Assembly: GCF_001488575.1 (NCBI RefSeq)
Contig: NZ_LN831302.1
Location: forward strand, 2,294,001-2,358,000
DNA from: Halobacterium hubeiense
GTDB taxonomy: Archaea > Halobacteriota > Halobacteria > Halobacteriales > Halobacteriaceae
Direction: 5' to 3'
Length of the DNA stretch: 64,000 bases
The notes below the pieces were generated by a model. The model saw only the letters and a program-made list of their open reading frames with translations. It did not search any database and had not been told where the DNA came from. Each line of letters starts with the position of its first letter. Positions within the stretch are counted from its first letter, which is position 1. The position numbers and the translations under genes were made by a program. Positions 10,510-17,760 of this stretch are shown in pieces.

Positions 10510-11970
10510 CTATCGCCACGGTGTCCTCCGTGCGAGCGCCAGCGATGCCGCGACGACCGCGAGCAGCGCCACCAGCCCGAGCACCTCGGTTAGCCCGAAC
10601 CCGGCCGGCTCCCGGACCGGCTCGTCGGCGGTCGCTGGCTCACCAGCCGATTGTGCGGCCGCCGCGCCGTCGGTCTGATTCCCGGTTGCGACGGCGAGCG
10701 TCCCGGCTTCGACACCCCCGACAGTGACCGCGTACTCGCCGGTCACGTTGCGCGCGACCCGCGCCGTCAGCGTCGCCGTTTCGCTGGCCGAAACCTCGAC
10801 CGTGGGCTCCGCGACGACGGTCCCGCCGACGGCTACCGCGACGGTGCGCTCCCCGGCGATGTTGCCCGCGTTCGAGACGTTCGCCATCACCGTGACCGCC
10901 TCCCCGGGCGCGGCGCTCGCGGATTCGAGCGTCGCGTTCGCGACCCGGAGCCGCGCGCGGTCGGCCGCCACGACGAACGTGGAGAACCCTGGCGTCTCGG
11001 CCTCGAAGTGCAGCCGACCACCGCGCTCGCCGGTCGTCACGACCGCGAGCTTCGATAGGTCACCACCGTCGTCGCGGTAGACGGTGAGGTTCGCGGGCGC
11101 GACGCCGCGCTCCTCGAAGTACCCGACCGGGGCGCTGAACCGCAGCGTCGCGCGCCCCGCACTGTCCAGCCGGTCAGTCACGGTGACCGCGCCCAGCGGC
11201 GCCGCACCCCGCTGGGCGACCCGCGAGCTCGAGGCCGCCGTGCCAGCGGCCTCGACGTCAACCGAGACCGACCCGCCGGTGCTCGCGACGTCGACCTCGT
11301 CGAGAGCGAGGACGCCAGCTGCACCGTCCAGCACTAGCCGGGACGCGTCGAACGTGGTCGTCTCGCCCGCATCCGCACCGAACACCGTGAACCGCCGCGA
11401 AGTCTCGGTCAACGCTCGCGTCTGCACCGTTGAATCCTCGGCCAAGGGCGTGCCCGTATTCCCGGTGACGCTCGCGCCGCTGGCGACATCCGCGGGGTCG
11501 GCCGCCCGCGCGTGCACGGTGATTTTGTTGATGAGCCCGTCCGCGGTCTCTCCGGTCGTATCCACGCGCATCCCGACCGCCACGGTCGCGTTCGGCGCCA
11601 GCGTCACGTTCGTTGCCTGGGACTGCACGGGCGCGCCGTCCGCGTAGAACGTCACCGCGTCCGAGTCGTGCGTGATCCAGACGTGCGCGTACCGCGAGCC
11701 GTTGTACCGCACCCGAAACACGTCCTCGATACCTGTCACCGCGTCGTCGTTCACGCCCTCCGCATCCGGGTTCGCCGCCGACAGGTCGACGACGAGCTCG
11801 CCGTCGTCGAGACGCGCGTAGTCGCTGCTCGGCACGAGTTCCACGTCGACATCGTTGTTGCCAAGTTGGTCGGTCGCCCCGGAGAATAGTGGCGCGGCTA
11901 CCGACGGGAACGCCAGGGTTCCCGCAACGACGACTGCCGCGAGTACGGCAGCGTGCCGGAATCTTGTCAC
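10510..11970 (-). CDS. Exported surface protein with PGF-pre-PGF-like and CARDB-like domains
   Basis: 486 residues from GTG 11970. It has a Sec-type signal sequence (AAVLAAVVVAGTLAFPSVAA), an N-terminal domain resembling the DUF1102-like proteins upstream (DVELVPSSDYARL, then NPDAEGVNDDAVTGIEDVFRV), a segment ANLTVYRDDGGDLSKL...ETPGFSTFVVAAD typical of PGF-pre-PGF domains, a CARDB-like beta domain, and a C-terminal TM helix with an ARR tail. The end weakly resembles a PGF-CTERM sorting signal but the spacing is not canonical. It is probably a wall- or membrane-anchored partner of the small exported proteins. It has its own promoter at about 12032. Confidence 0.7.
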   Translation of the reverse strand: MTRFRHAAVLAAVVVAGTLAFPSVAAPLFSGATDQLGNNDVDVELVPSSDYARLDDGELVVDLSAANPDAEGVNDDAVTGIEDVFRVRYNGSRYAHVWITHDSDAVTFYADGAPVQSQATNVTLAPNATVAVGMRVDTTGETADGLINKITVHARAADPADVASGASVTGNTGTPLAEDSTVQTRALTETSRRFTVFGADAGETTTFDASRLVLDGAAGVLALDEVDVASTGGSVSVDVEAAGTAASSSRVAQRGAAPLGAVTVTDRLDSAGRATLRFSAPVGYFEERGVAPANLTVYRDDGGDLSKLAVVTTGERGGRLHFEAETPGFSTFVVAADRARLRVANATLESASAAPGEAVTVMANVSNAGNIAGERTVAVAVGGTVVAEPTVEVSASETATLTARVARNVTGEYAVTVGGVEAGTLAVATGNQTDGAAAAQSAGEPATADEPVREPAGFGLTEVLGLVALLAVVAASLALARRTPWR

Positions 11971-12031
11971 GCCTCAATCAGCTCCGTTACTGTCACGCTC
12001 GGTCAGTTACCCGGGCTTACCGCTCCCGAGA

Positions 12032-12054
12032 GGTAGTATTGGTTCGTCTGAACC
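12032..12054 (-). promoter_or_regulatory. Promoter and palindrome upstream of the surface-protein gene at 11970
   Basis: Minus-strand CAATACTACC (12032-12041) is a TATA-like element about 65 nt before GTG 11970. Directly upstream lies a perfect inverted repeat GGTTC-GTCT-GAACC (12041-12054). The same CAATACTAC core occurs upstream of the first DUF1102-like gene (about 14264-14272), suggesting shared control of two transcription units. The palindrome is a candidate operator. Confidence 0.45.
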
Positions 12055-12123
12055 ATCTCAGACAGGTCCTGTCACGCCGCCGCACCCCATTCGGCCGGGC
12101 TGCGCGGCGCGTCGACTACGGCG

Positions 12124-12804
12124 CTACTGCGTCGCACCGTCCGGGACGTACACCGGTGTGAGGACATCGGCGAGCGACGACCGCTCCGCAGTCGCGGTGA
12201 TGACTGGTCCCTGCCCGTCCTTAAGCACTCGACTCCCCGCGCTCCCCTCGGGCGCGTCAACGACCAACCCAACATCGACGTGACTGCCGACGCCCAGTTC
12301 GACGGCCGCGGTGTCGACCCCGGCATCGTGGGGTGGCTGGCGCTGCCGCCCATCCCCCTTCAGCGCGTCGAGATCGCCGTTGAAGTCCGCGATGCTGACC
12401 GCCGTCGCGTCCTCGTGCCACGACCCGACGTAGAAGGCGTGGCTCTTGCTCCCGTTACGGCCGCCGTCTTCCAGCATCCACACCCAGACCGGCTGGGTGC
12501 CCTGATTCTCGATTCGGAACAGGTCGTCGACGGTCGTGACCGCGCCGGCGTTCACGCCGTCTCCGAGCAGGCTGTCGTTCCCGCCGGAGAGGTCCCCCGA
12601 CAGCTGGCCGTCCTCGACCTCTACGTAATCGCTGTTCTCGCTCCCCGGAACCGAAACCATTCGCAGGAACGCGTTCGCGTCTTCCGCCACGTCAACGGTG
12701 AAACTGCGGTCGGCCGTGACGCTGGTGAACGCGCCAGTGCCGACGCCGGCCGCTCCTGCGGCTACGATCGACCCCACGCCAGCGAGTAATGTGCGTCGTT
12801 TCAT
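12124..12804 (-). CDS. Tat-exported DUF1102-like protein
   Basis: 226 residues starting MKRRTLLAGVGS. The twin-arginine motif RRTLLAG is followed by a small-residue hydrophobic stretch, then GAFTSVTADRSFTVDVA. That N-terminal pattern is shared with the genes ending at 12863 and 13459 and with the product at 15181. A mature domain of beta strands carries FRIENQGTQPVWVWM, a motif also present in both neighbours (VNQGTQ or VANQGTQ). ATG 12804 is chosen because it places the Tat motif at the very start. The family has no known function; resemblance to bacterial TasA/camelysin-type fibre subunits is a hypothesis. Confidence 0.8.
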   Translation of the reverse strand: MKRRTLLAGVGSIVAAGAAGVGTGAFTSVTADRSFTVDVAEDANAFLRMVSVPGSENSDYVEVEDGQLSGDLSGGNDSLLGDGVNAGAVTTVDDLFRIENQGTQPVWVWMLEDGGRNGSKSHAFYVGSWHEDATAVSIADFNGDLDALKGDGRQRQPPHDAGVDTAAVELGVGSHVDVGLVVDAPEGSAGSRVLKDGQGPVITATAERSSLADVLTPVYVPDGATQ

Positions 12805-12862
12805 AATCTTCCCCTCGAGAAGTCCCACCGGCGGAGTCGAACCGCCGTGCTCCGAGTGGGAA

Positions 12863-13438
12863 TCAGTCGGCGTCGGTGGCGACTGCAGTAATCGTCAACG
12901 TGACCTCGTACTCGGGGTCGTCTTCTTTGACCGGGACGCCGTGGGTGTCGATTTCGAGGCCGCAAGGTAGCGGGTCGCCACCAACGGCGAGCGGGTCGGA
13001 CGGACTGCTCTTCGTGAGCCGGTCCCCCGTTTCGGCGTCGTACATCACGACCGTCGGGACTCCCTCCGTTGACTGCTGGGTCGCGTACACTTCGACGGAC
13101 TGGGTTCCTTGGTTCGCGACGGTGAACAGCCCCGTCCTGTCGTGGGCCGCGTCGCCGCCGAACCGGTAGACTGAGTCGGTCCCGACCCCCTCGGGGTCCG
13201 TGCCACCGTAGTCGTCCTCCTCCGGAGAGGGAATATCGAACGCGACCGTACTCCCGTCCTTGAACGACCGGCGGCCGCTCCCGACTTCTTCGAGCTTGAG
13301 CAACGCCCTGTTATCGTCGGCCACGTCGACCGTAACGGTTCGCTCGGCGCTGACACTGGTGAACGCACCCGACCCCACCGCGAATATACTACTCACGGTG
13401 AGAGTGCCGAGGCCGGCGATGAGGGTGCGTCGTTTCAT
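12863..13438 (-). CDS. Tat-exported DUF1102-like protein
   Basis: 191 residues starting MKRRTLIAGLGTL, with a twin-arginine signal and a GAFTSVSAERTVTVDVA junction almost identical to its neighbours. The mature part includes FTVANQGTQSVEVYAT and ends in EYEVTLTITAV, consistent with a compact beta sandwich. The gap to the upstream gene is only 20 nt and to the downstream gene 58 nt, so the three paralogues probably form one operon arising by tandem duplication. The divergence between copies suggests distinct subunits rather than recent copies. Confidence 0.8.
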   Translation of the reverse strand: MKRRTLIAGLGTLTVSSIFAVGSGAFTSVSAERTVTVDVADDNRALLKLEEVGSGRRSFKDGSTVAFDIPSPEEDDYGGTDPEGVGTDSVYRFGGDAAHDRTGLFTVANQGTQSVEVYATQQSTEGVPTVVMYDAETGDRLTKSSPSDPLAVGGDPLPCGLEIDTHGVPVKEDDPEYEVTLTITAVATDAD

Positions 13439-13458
13439 TTGTCTAATACCTCGCCAGA

Positions 13459-14184
13459 TTACTCGGGCTGTCCGGTGGTGTTATCTCCAGTGTAGCTGTC
13501 GGGCACGCGGGTGGCGTCCGCAATGAGTTCAATCGTTGCGTCGATGTCCGAAGTGCTGTCGACGGTATCGTCCGTCTTGACGTACAGCCCGAAGTCGAAG
13601 GATTCGCCGGGTTCGAGGACGAACTCTTCGAGCGCGTCGGCGGTCCCCTGCTCGTTATCGTTGACGTACGCGCTGTAGGTCGGACCGTTACCGTTACCGG
13701 TAAGCGAAATCTGGTCGTTCTCGACACCTTGGATTATCGCACCGGTGTTGGTGTACTCGCCGTTCGGGCGGTTCGAGGCCTGTGGGTCGATCGCGATGCC
13801 CGACCAGTCTCCGTTCGTGTAGTTACTGTCAGAAATGCTGTCGGGGTCAACGTAGACGACGGCGGCCTGCGTCCCCTGATTGACGACCTTGAAGAGGTCG
13901 TTAATCTGGGTTGTCGCGTTCGCGTTGACACCAGAACCGGAAGAACCCGTGCCATTACTGAACGTATCGTCGACGTCGATGGACACCGCACTGTTGGACG
14001 TGCTGACGTATTCCGAGTTGTCGGCGTTTGACGTTTGGAAGGCGAGCAGGGCGTTACTGTCGCTGGCGACATTGACGTTGACGCTCCGGTTCGCCTGCAC
14101 AGTCGTGAACGCGCCCGTACCGATTCCAGCTGCCCCGGCGGCAGCGAGCGATCCGAGTCCGGCGATGAACTTGCGACGTTGCAT
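13459..14184 (-). CDS. Tat-exported DUF1102-like protein, first gene of the operon
   Basis: 241 residues starting MQRRKFIAGLGSL. Twin-arginine signal RRKFIAG, then GAFTTVQANRSVNVNVA. The mature domain contains NDLFKVVNQGTQAAVVYVD and, near the C-terminus, FVLEPGESFDFGLYVKT, a typical end strand of these proteins. It is richer in Asn, Ser and Thr than most proteins in the window, as is usual for exposed haloarchaeal surface proteins, and contains several N-x-S/T sequons. Likely the most abundant subunit, since it is promoter-proximal (inference). Confidence 0.8.
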   Translation of the reverse strand: MQRRKFIAGLGSLAAAGAAGIGTGAFTTVQANRSVNVNVASDSNALLAFQTSNADNSEYVSTSNSAVSIDVDDTFSNGTGSSGSGVNANATTQINDLFKVVNQGTQAAVVYVDPDSISDSNYTNGDWSGIAIDPQASNRPNGEYTNTGAIIQGVENDQISLTGNGNGPTYSAYVNDNEQGTADALEEFVLEPGESFDFGLYVKTDDTVDSTSDIDATIELIADATRVPDSYTGDNTTGQPE

Positions 14185-14563
14185 TTTCGAGTTACCTCGT
14201 TGTGCGCCCCGCGACCACCACGGTCCACGAGAGCGCTCACTTCCCCCATCACCCCATTGGTAAGTAGTATTGACACGACTGAGCGAGTTCAGCCCCGGTC
14301 TGCCGTTCGGGCCGGGAGCGTCTGACCGCGCCTGACGAGCGGCCCAACCGCGACAACCGTGGTCTGAGCGGCCGTCAGACCGCGCCTGAGCGGCCGATTA
14401 CCAGTTCGTATCAGTTATCTATTCGAGAACTAATGTCTGTAAATTGCGCCGAATAGCGCTTTAGCCGCGATTCACGGGGTTTCGCCGGGTTCCTATCGTC
14501 AGATGTTGATACGTTAATTATCGCCAACACTTATGATGGCGTAGTGGGTTAGCACCACTCGTC
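14185..14563. promoter_or_regulatory. Divergent intergenic control region of the exported-protein locus
   Basis: This 379-nt gap contains no gene. On the minus strand a CAATACTAC TATA-like element lies at 14264-14272, about 80 nt before ATG 14184. The middle has the repeat pair TCTGACCGCGCCTGA (14321-14335) and TCAGACCGCGCCTGA (14375-14389), each followed by GCGGCC, plus a perfect inverted repeat GGTCTGA/TCAGACC (arms 14361-14367 and 14375-14381). An AT-rich stretch at about 14505-14535 (TTAATTAT) probably holds the plus-strand promoter for GTG 14564. The repeats are candidate binding sites for the adjacent winged-helix protein. Confidence 0.5.
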
Positions 14564-15181
14564 GTGTCATCCGCGTCACAGCATCGGGGGCAGGGGGAGC
14601 CCGCCGACACGGGGGAAGGGGAACCGAGCGACGAGACCGTAACTGAGCCGCTGACCGAAGACGAGCTGTTCGACGTCCTCGCGAACCGGCGGCGGCGGTA
14701 CGCCGTCCACGCGCTCGAAGACGAGGACAGCTCCGTCGAACTCGGGGACGTCGCCGAGCAGGTCGCCGCGTGGGAGTACGGCGTCGACGTCGAGCAGGTG
14801 TCCTACGAGGAGCGCAAGCGCGTCTACACCGCGCTCCAGCAGTCGCACTTCCCGATGATGGACGACGCCGGCGTCGTGGACTTCGACAAGAACCGCGGCA
14901 CCGTCGAGCCCACCGAGTCGCTGGACGACGTCGAGGTCTACATGGACGTCGTGCAGGGCCACGAGATTCCGTGGAGCGTCTACTACCTCGGGCTGTCGGG
15001 CGTCGCGGCGTCGCTGATGGCGGCGGTCTGGACCGGGACGTGGCCGTTCGCGGTCCTGCCGGACGTCGCGTGGGGGGTCGCCGTCACGGCGATGTTCGGC
15101 GTCTCAGCGGTCGCGCACACGTACTACGCGCGCGGGCAACGCATCGGCGCGAGTGACGAACCACCGGAGCTTCGAGAGTGA
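14564..15181 (+). CDS. Membrane-anchored winged-helix regulator (DUF7344-like)
   Basis: 205 residues from GTG 14564. Residues about 25-115 look like a winged helix of the haloarchaeal DUF7344 type: LTEDELFDVLANRRRRYAVH, then YEERKRVYTALQQSHFPMMD and a VDFDKNRGTV wing. Two TM helices follow (YYLGLSGVAASLMAAVW and VAWGVAVTAMFGVSAVAHTYY). The layout suggests a membrane-tethered transcription regulator. It diverges from the DUF1102-like operon and overlaps the start of an exported-protein gene, so it probably controls this locus (inference from position). Confidence 0.8.
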   Translation: MSSASQHRGQGEPADTGEGEPSDETVTEPLTEDELFDVLANRRRRYAVHALEDEDSSVELGDVAEQVAAWEYGVDVEQVSYEERKRVYTALQQSHFPMMDDAGVVDFDKNRGTVEPTESLDDVEVYMDVVQGHEIPWSVYYLGLSGVAASLMAAVWTGTWPFAVLPDVAWGVAVTAMFGVSAVAHTYYARGQRIGASDEPPELRE

Positions 15182-15642
15182 TGAACGGGTCACGGGTCGC
15201 CAGCATCGTGCTCGCGCTCGCCGCGGTGAGCGTGCTCGCCACCGGGACGCTCGGGTTCACGAGCGTCAGCGCCGAGCGCGGCGTCTCCGTGAGCGTCGTG
15301 GACAGCGAGAGCGCGTACGTCGGCGTCACCGCGTGCGCTCCGACACACAGTGAGAACGAGACCGGGAACGGCAGCGGTGCCGGGAGCGCCGACGTGTACG
15401 TCACCGTGACGAACCAGTACTCGACGCCAGTGGTCGTCGAAGGAATCGAAGGGGACGGCGGGAACGACGGCGACCTCGACGATTCGAGTCGGGTGATACC
15501 GGTCGGCGAGACGAAGAAGTACTCGTTACAGTTCGAAGCCCGCGAGGTGACCGTCGACGCCACCGCCGACGCGTTCGACGCGACCGTCACCGCCACAGTC
15601 GTCGAGAAACGCCGACACGACTGCAATCCCAGTCAGCCGTGA
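15181..15642 (+). CDS. Exported protein sharing the DUF1102-like signal junction
   Basis: 153 residues. The ATG at 15181 overlaps the TGA of the regulator gene (TGATG), so translation is probably coupled. A hydrophobic signal sequence without twin arginines is followed by GFTSVSAERGVSVSVV, nearly the same junction as the Tat-exported paralogues on the other strand. The mature part has NETGNGS sequons, VYVTVTNQYSTPVVVEGI and two Cys (one near residue 57, one at the C-terminus) that could form a disulfide. Probably a further member of the surface system. Confidence 0.72.
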   Translation: MNGSRVASIVLALAAVSVLATGTLGFTSVSAERGVSVSVVDSESAYVGVTACAPTHSENETGNGSGAGSADVYVTVTNQYSTPVVVEGIEGDGGNDGDLDDSSRVIPVGETKKYSLQFEAREVTVDATADAFDATVTATVVEKRRHDCNPSQP

Positions 15643-15738
15643 CCGCGCGAGCGCTCGCGGGCGACCGGATGACAGCGCCCGTCACGGACGCCTCCGGCGG
15701 CAATTGATTTTATCAGGGCTCCCGGAGAACGACGACGT

Positions 15739-16032
15739 ATGAGTGGGGAACCACCCAGCGTCGGCCTCGGGACGGCCGTCTACGACGACGACGGCGAGAA
15801 ACTCGGGACGATTCGCGGCTTCGACGAGGACGGCTTCTTCGTGACGACCCGCGAGGGCGTCGACGCGCTCTCCATCGAGCACGAGCGCGCCGGCCACGAA
15901 TTCGGCGAAGCCGAGCTCATGTGGCGGTGCTCGGAGTGCGGCGAACTCGGCGACCTCCAGGAGTCGTTCCCCGAGGAGTGTCCGAACTGCGGCGTCGAGA
16001 AGGAAGCCATTTACTATTGGACTGAAGACTGA
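15739..16032 (+). CDS. DUF7130-like rubredoxin-type zinc protein
   Basis: 97 residues. The N-terminal half (VGLGTAVYDDDGEKLGTIRG) is a PRC-barrel-like beta segment. The C-terminal half has a CSECGELG ... CPNCGVEKEAIYYWTED knuckle pair, as in rubredoxin-like or zinc-ribbon proteins. This arrangement is typical of the haloarchaeal DUF7130 family (recalled name). No partner gene is obvious; the role is unknown. The four cysteines probably bind zinc or iron. Confidence 0.75.
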   Translation: MSGEPPSVGLGTAVYDDDGEKLGTIRGFDEDGFFVTTREGVDALSIEHERAGHEFGEAELMWRCSECGELGDLQESFPEECPNCGVEKEAIYYWTED

Positions 16033-16101
16033 CGTCGTCTCTCGGCGGTTCCACGGCGAAGCCGTCGCTCGGCACCGCGAAAAACGAAGGGAAGGTCGGC
16101 G

Positions 16102-16455
16102 TTAGAACGGGGCCTGCGGGCCTTCGTCTTCTTCGACATCCTCGCCGTCGGCGTCCTCGCCGGGGAACGAGGGGCTCATGCCCGTGTCGCCGCCGCCCAT
16201 GCCGGTGTCGGCGTTGACGGCGTCGATTTCGGGAATCTCCTTGGTCATCCGGGACTTGATGGCCTGAATCGTCATCGGGGAGATGCCACAGCCCGAACAC
16301 GCGCCGCCGAGCTGGAGGTCGACGACGCCCTCCTCGCGGTCGATGTTCTGGATGGCGGCCGTGCCGCCGTGCATCTGAATCTGGGGGAAGTTCCGGCGGA
16401 GGAAGTTGTTGACGCGCTCCTCCAGGTCGTCGCCGCTCTGACTCTCGGTGCTCAT
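16102..16455 (-). CDS. NifU-like Fe-S scaffold protein (C-terminal NifU domain)
   Basis: 117 residues. Residues 12-80 form a NifU C-terminal domain with the motif LGGACSGCGISPMT, whose CxxC pair holds a transient Fe-S cluster between protomers. A Gly-rich and acidic tail follows and is probably disordered. The protein likely delivers Fe-S clusters to client proteins. It is adjacent to and codirectional with the 109-aa gene upstream at 16848, 63 nt away. Confidence 0.9.
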   Translation of the reverse strand: MSTESQSGDDLEERVNNFLRRNFPQIQMHGGTAAIQNIDREEGVVDLQLGGACSGCGISPMTIQAIKSRMTKEIPEIDAVNADTGMGGGDTGMSPSFPGEDADGEDVEEDEGPQAPF

Positions 16456-16518
16456 GAGAACCCGTTGGTGCTCGTGTGGCTTAGCTCCTGTGGTGCAAGA
16501 TGTTCGCCCCGGTAGCAG

Positions 16519-16848
16519 TTACGCGTCCTCGCCGACGCCGAACTGCGCGCGCAGCTCCCCGCGCAGCTCCTCGAGGTAGCGGTCGAGGACGTGCTGGGTC
16601 TTCTCGTCGGTGGCGACGACGCCGTCGAGCTTACTCAGGGGGTCGTCGGGGAGGTCGACGGTGAACTCGCCGTCGCCCTCGTAGTGGGGCTCGCTCTCGG
16701 CAAGAATCGTCTGGTCGATGCCGTGGACCAAGTCCGAGTCGAAGGACTCGTTCATCGTCTCGAAGGCGCTCTTGTACGCGGTCTGGAGCTTCGGGAAGTA
16801 GTCGACGTACTTCTGTTCCTCGAACTCCTCCGGCGTCAGGTCGCTCAT
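16519..16848 (-). CDS. DUF5783-like conserved haloarchaeal protein
   Basis: 109-residue acidic soluble protein starting MSDLTPEEFEEQKYVDYFPK and containing YKSAFETMNESFDSDLVHGIDQ. The sequence matches the haloarchaeal DUF5783 family as I remember it. No enzymatic motif is seen. A mostly helical fold is likely. It is codirectional with the NifU-like gene, and its promoter region adjoins the insertion-rich island that starts near 17042. Confidence 0.75.
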   Translation of the reverse strand: MSDLTPEEFEEQKYVDYFPKLQTAYKSAFETMNESFDSDLVHGIDQTILAESEPHYEGDGEFTVDLPDDPLSKLDGVVATDEKTQHVLDRYLEELRGELRAQFGVGEDA

Positions 16849-17070
16849 TAGTCTCTGTTTGCCGTGTCAGATTGAAGTGCCCGTCGGTAGCCGCGGGCCC
16901 GAAAGAAGTGACGGGTTCTGAAGATAGGATATGATGCACAGGTCCGTGGGCAATAACTCGTGGGGTTGACCAGTCTCTGGGGCCCCCTGTTCGCAAGTGA
17001 ACGCGATGGACTTCTCAGAATAGCGAGACGATAATCAGTAAGGCACTGTCTAGTTAGGCCAGTTTGAGAA

Positions 17071-17715
17071 GTGAGCAGGTCGTTGAGTGAGTTGGCTAGG
17101 GTGCTCGCAGACCTGCTCAGCGAGTGCTTCGCGGCGGATTTAGAAGAATCTTGGGAGCGTGAGCGGACGGCGACACCCATTAGGGCGTTCGCCGTCCGCC
17201 TCCACGCGACCGGCTGTTCGCTTCGAGAGACAACAACGATTCTCGCGGAATTGGGCGTTAAAATCTCTCACGGGTCGTGTGGAACTGGATACATCGGCTG
17301 GCTGACAGCGAATGCGACCCGCGACGGCGATGCCGTCGGCGGGTCGCCATCGACGAGACCGCTGTCAAGATCAACGGCGAGTGGCCTTGGTTGTACGCTG
17401 CAATAGACATCGACACAAAACTGATTCTTGACGTTGCGCTGTTTAGCCGACATGGCACCGATCCGGCAGCTGCGTTTCTGCAGAAACTCCACGAGAAGCA
17501 CGATCTCTCTAATGCTGAGTTCCTCGTCGATTAATTTGGCTATCGGACTGCCCTTGCTCGAGTAAGGTTGAGCGGCAGGATCAACTATACCGACCGAAAC
17601 CTGATCGAAAAGTGGTTTCACACCCTCAAAATGCGTGTCGACCGCTTCCACAACTCATGGGTGGGCAGTCGGCGAAGCGTCCGCGAGTGGCTTGAACAGT
17701 TTATGCACTACTGTT
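17071..17715 (+). pseudogene. IS6 family transposase, frameshifted and truncated
   Basis: Three fragments together read as an IS6-type DDE transposase: PIRAFAVRLHATGCSLRETT and LGVKISHGS in one frame, then WNWIHRLAD, RVAIDETAVKINGEWPWLY (first Asp), LDVALFSRHGTDPAAAFLQK and AEFLVD (second Asp) in another, then after an in-frame TAA (17532-17534) NLIEKWFHTLKMRVDRF (Glu). A G appears lost at about 17275 and a second local shift is likely near 17315. The C-terminus stops after FMHYC, where IS6 enzymes normally continue. Start (GTG 17071) and end are approximate. Confidence 0.85.
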
Positions 17716-17731
17716 CTATGACACCCTATCT

Positions 17732-17740
17732 TTATTTTAC
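17732..17740 (+). promoter_or_regulatory. TATA box for the two-gene island operon
   Basis: TTTATTTTA is centred about 25 nt before GTG 17761, the right spacing for a leaderless haloarchaeal transcript starting at or next to the GTG. It lies just past the broken end of the IS6 remnant, so the operon brings its own promoter. Confidence 0.6.
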
Positions 17741-17760
17741 TAGCGTGTTAGGATGTAGTA

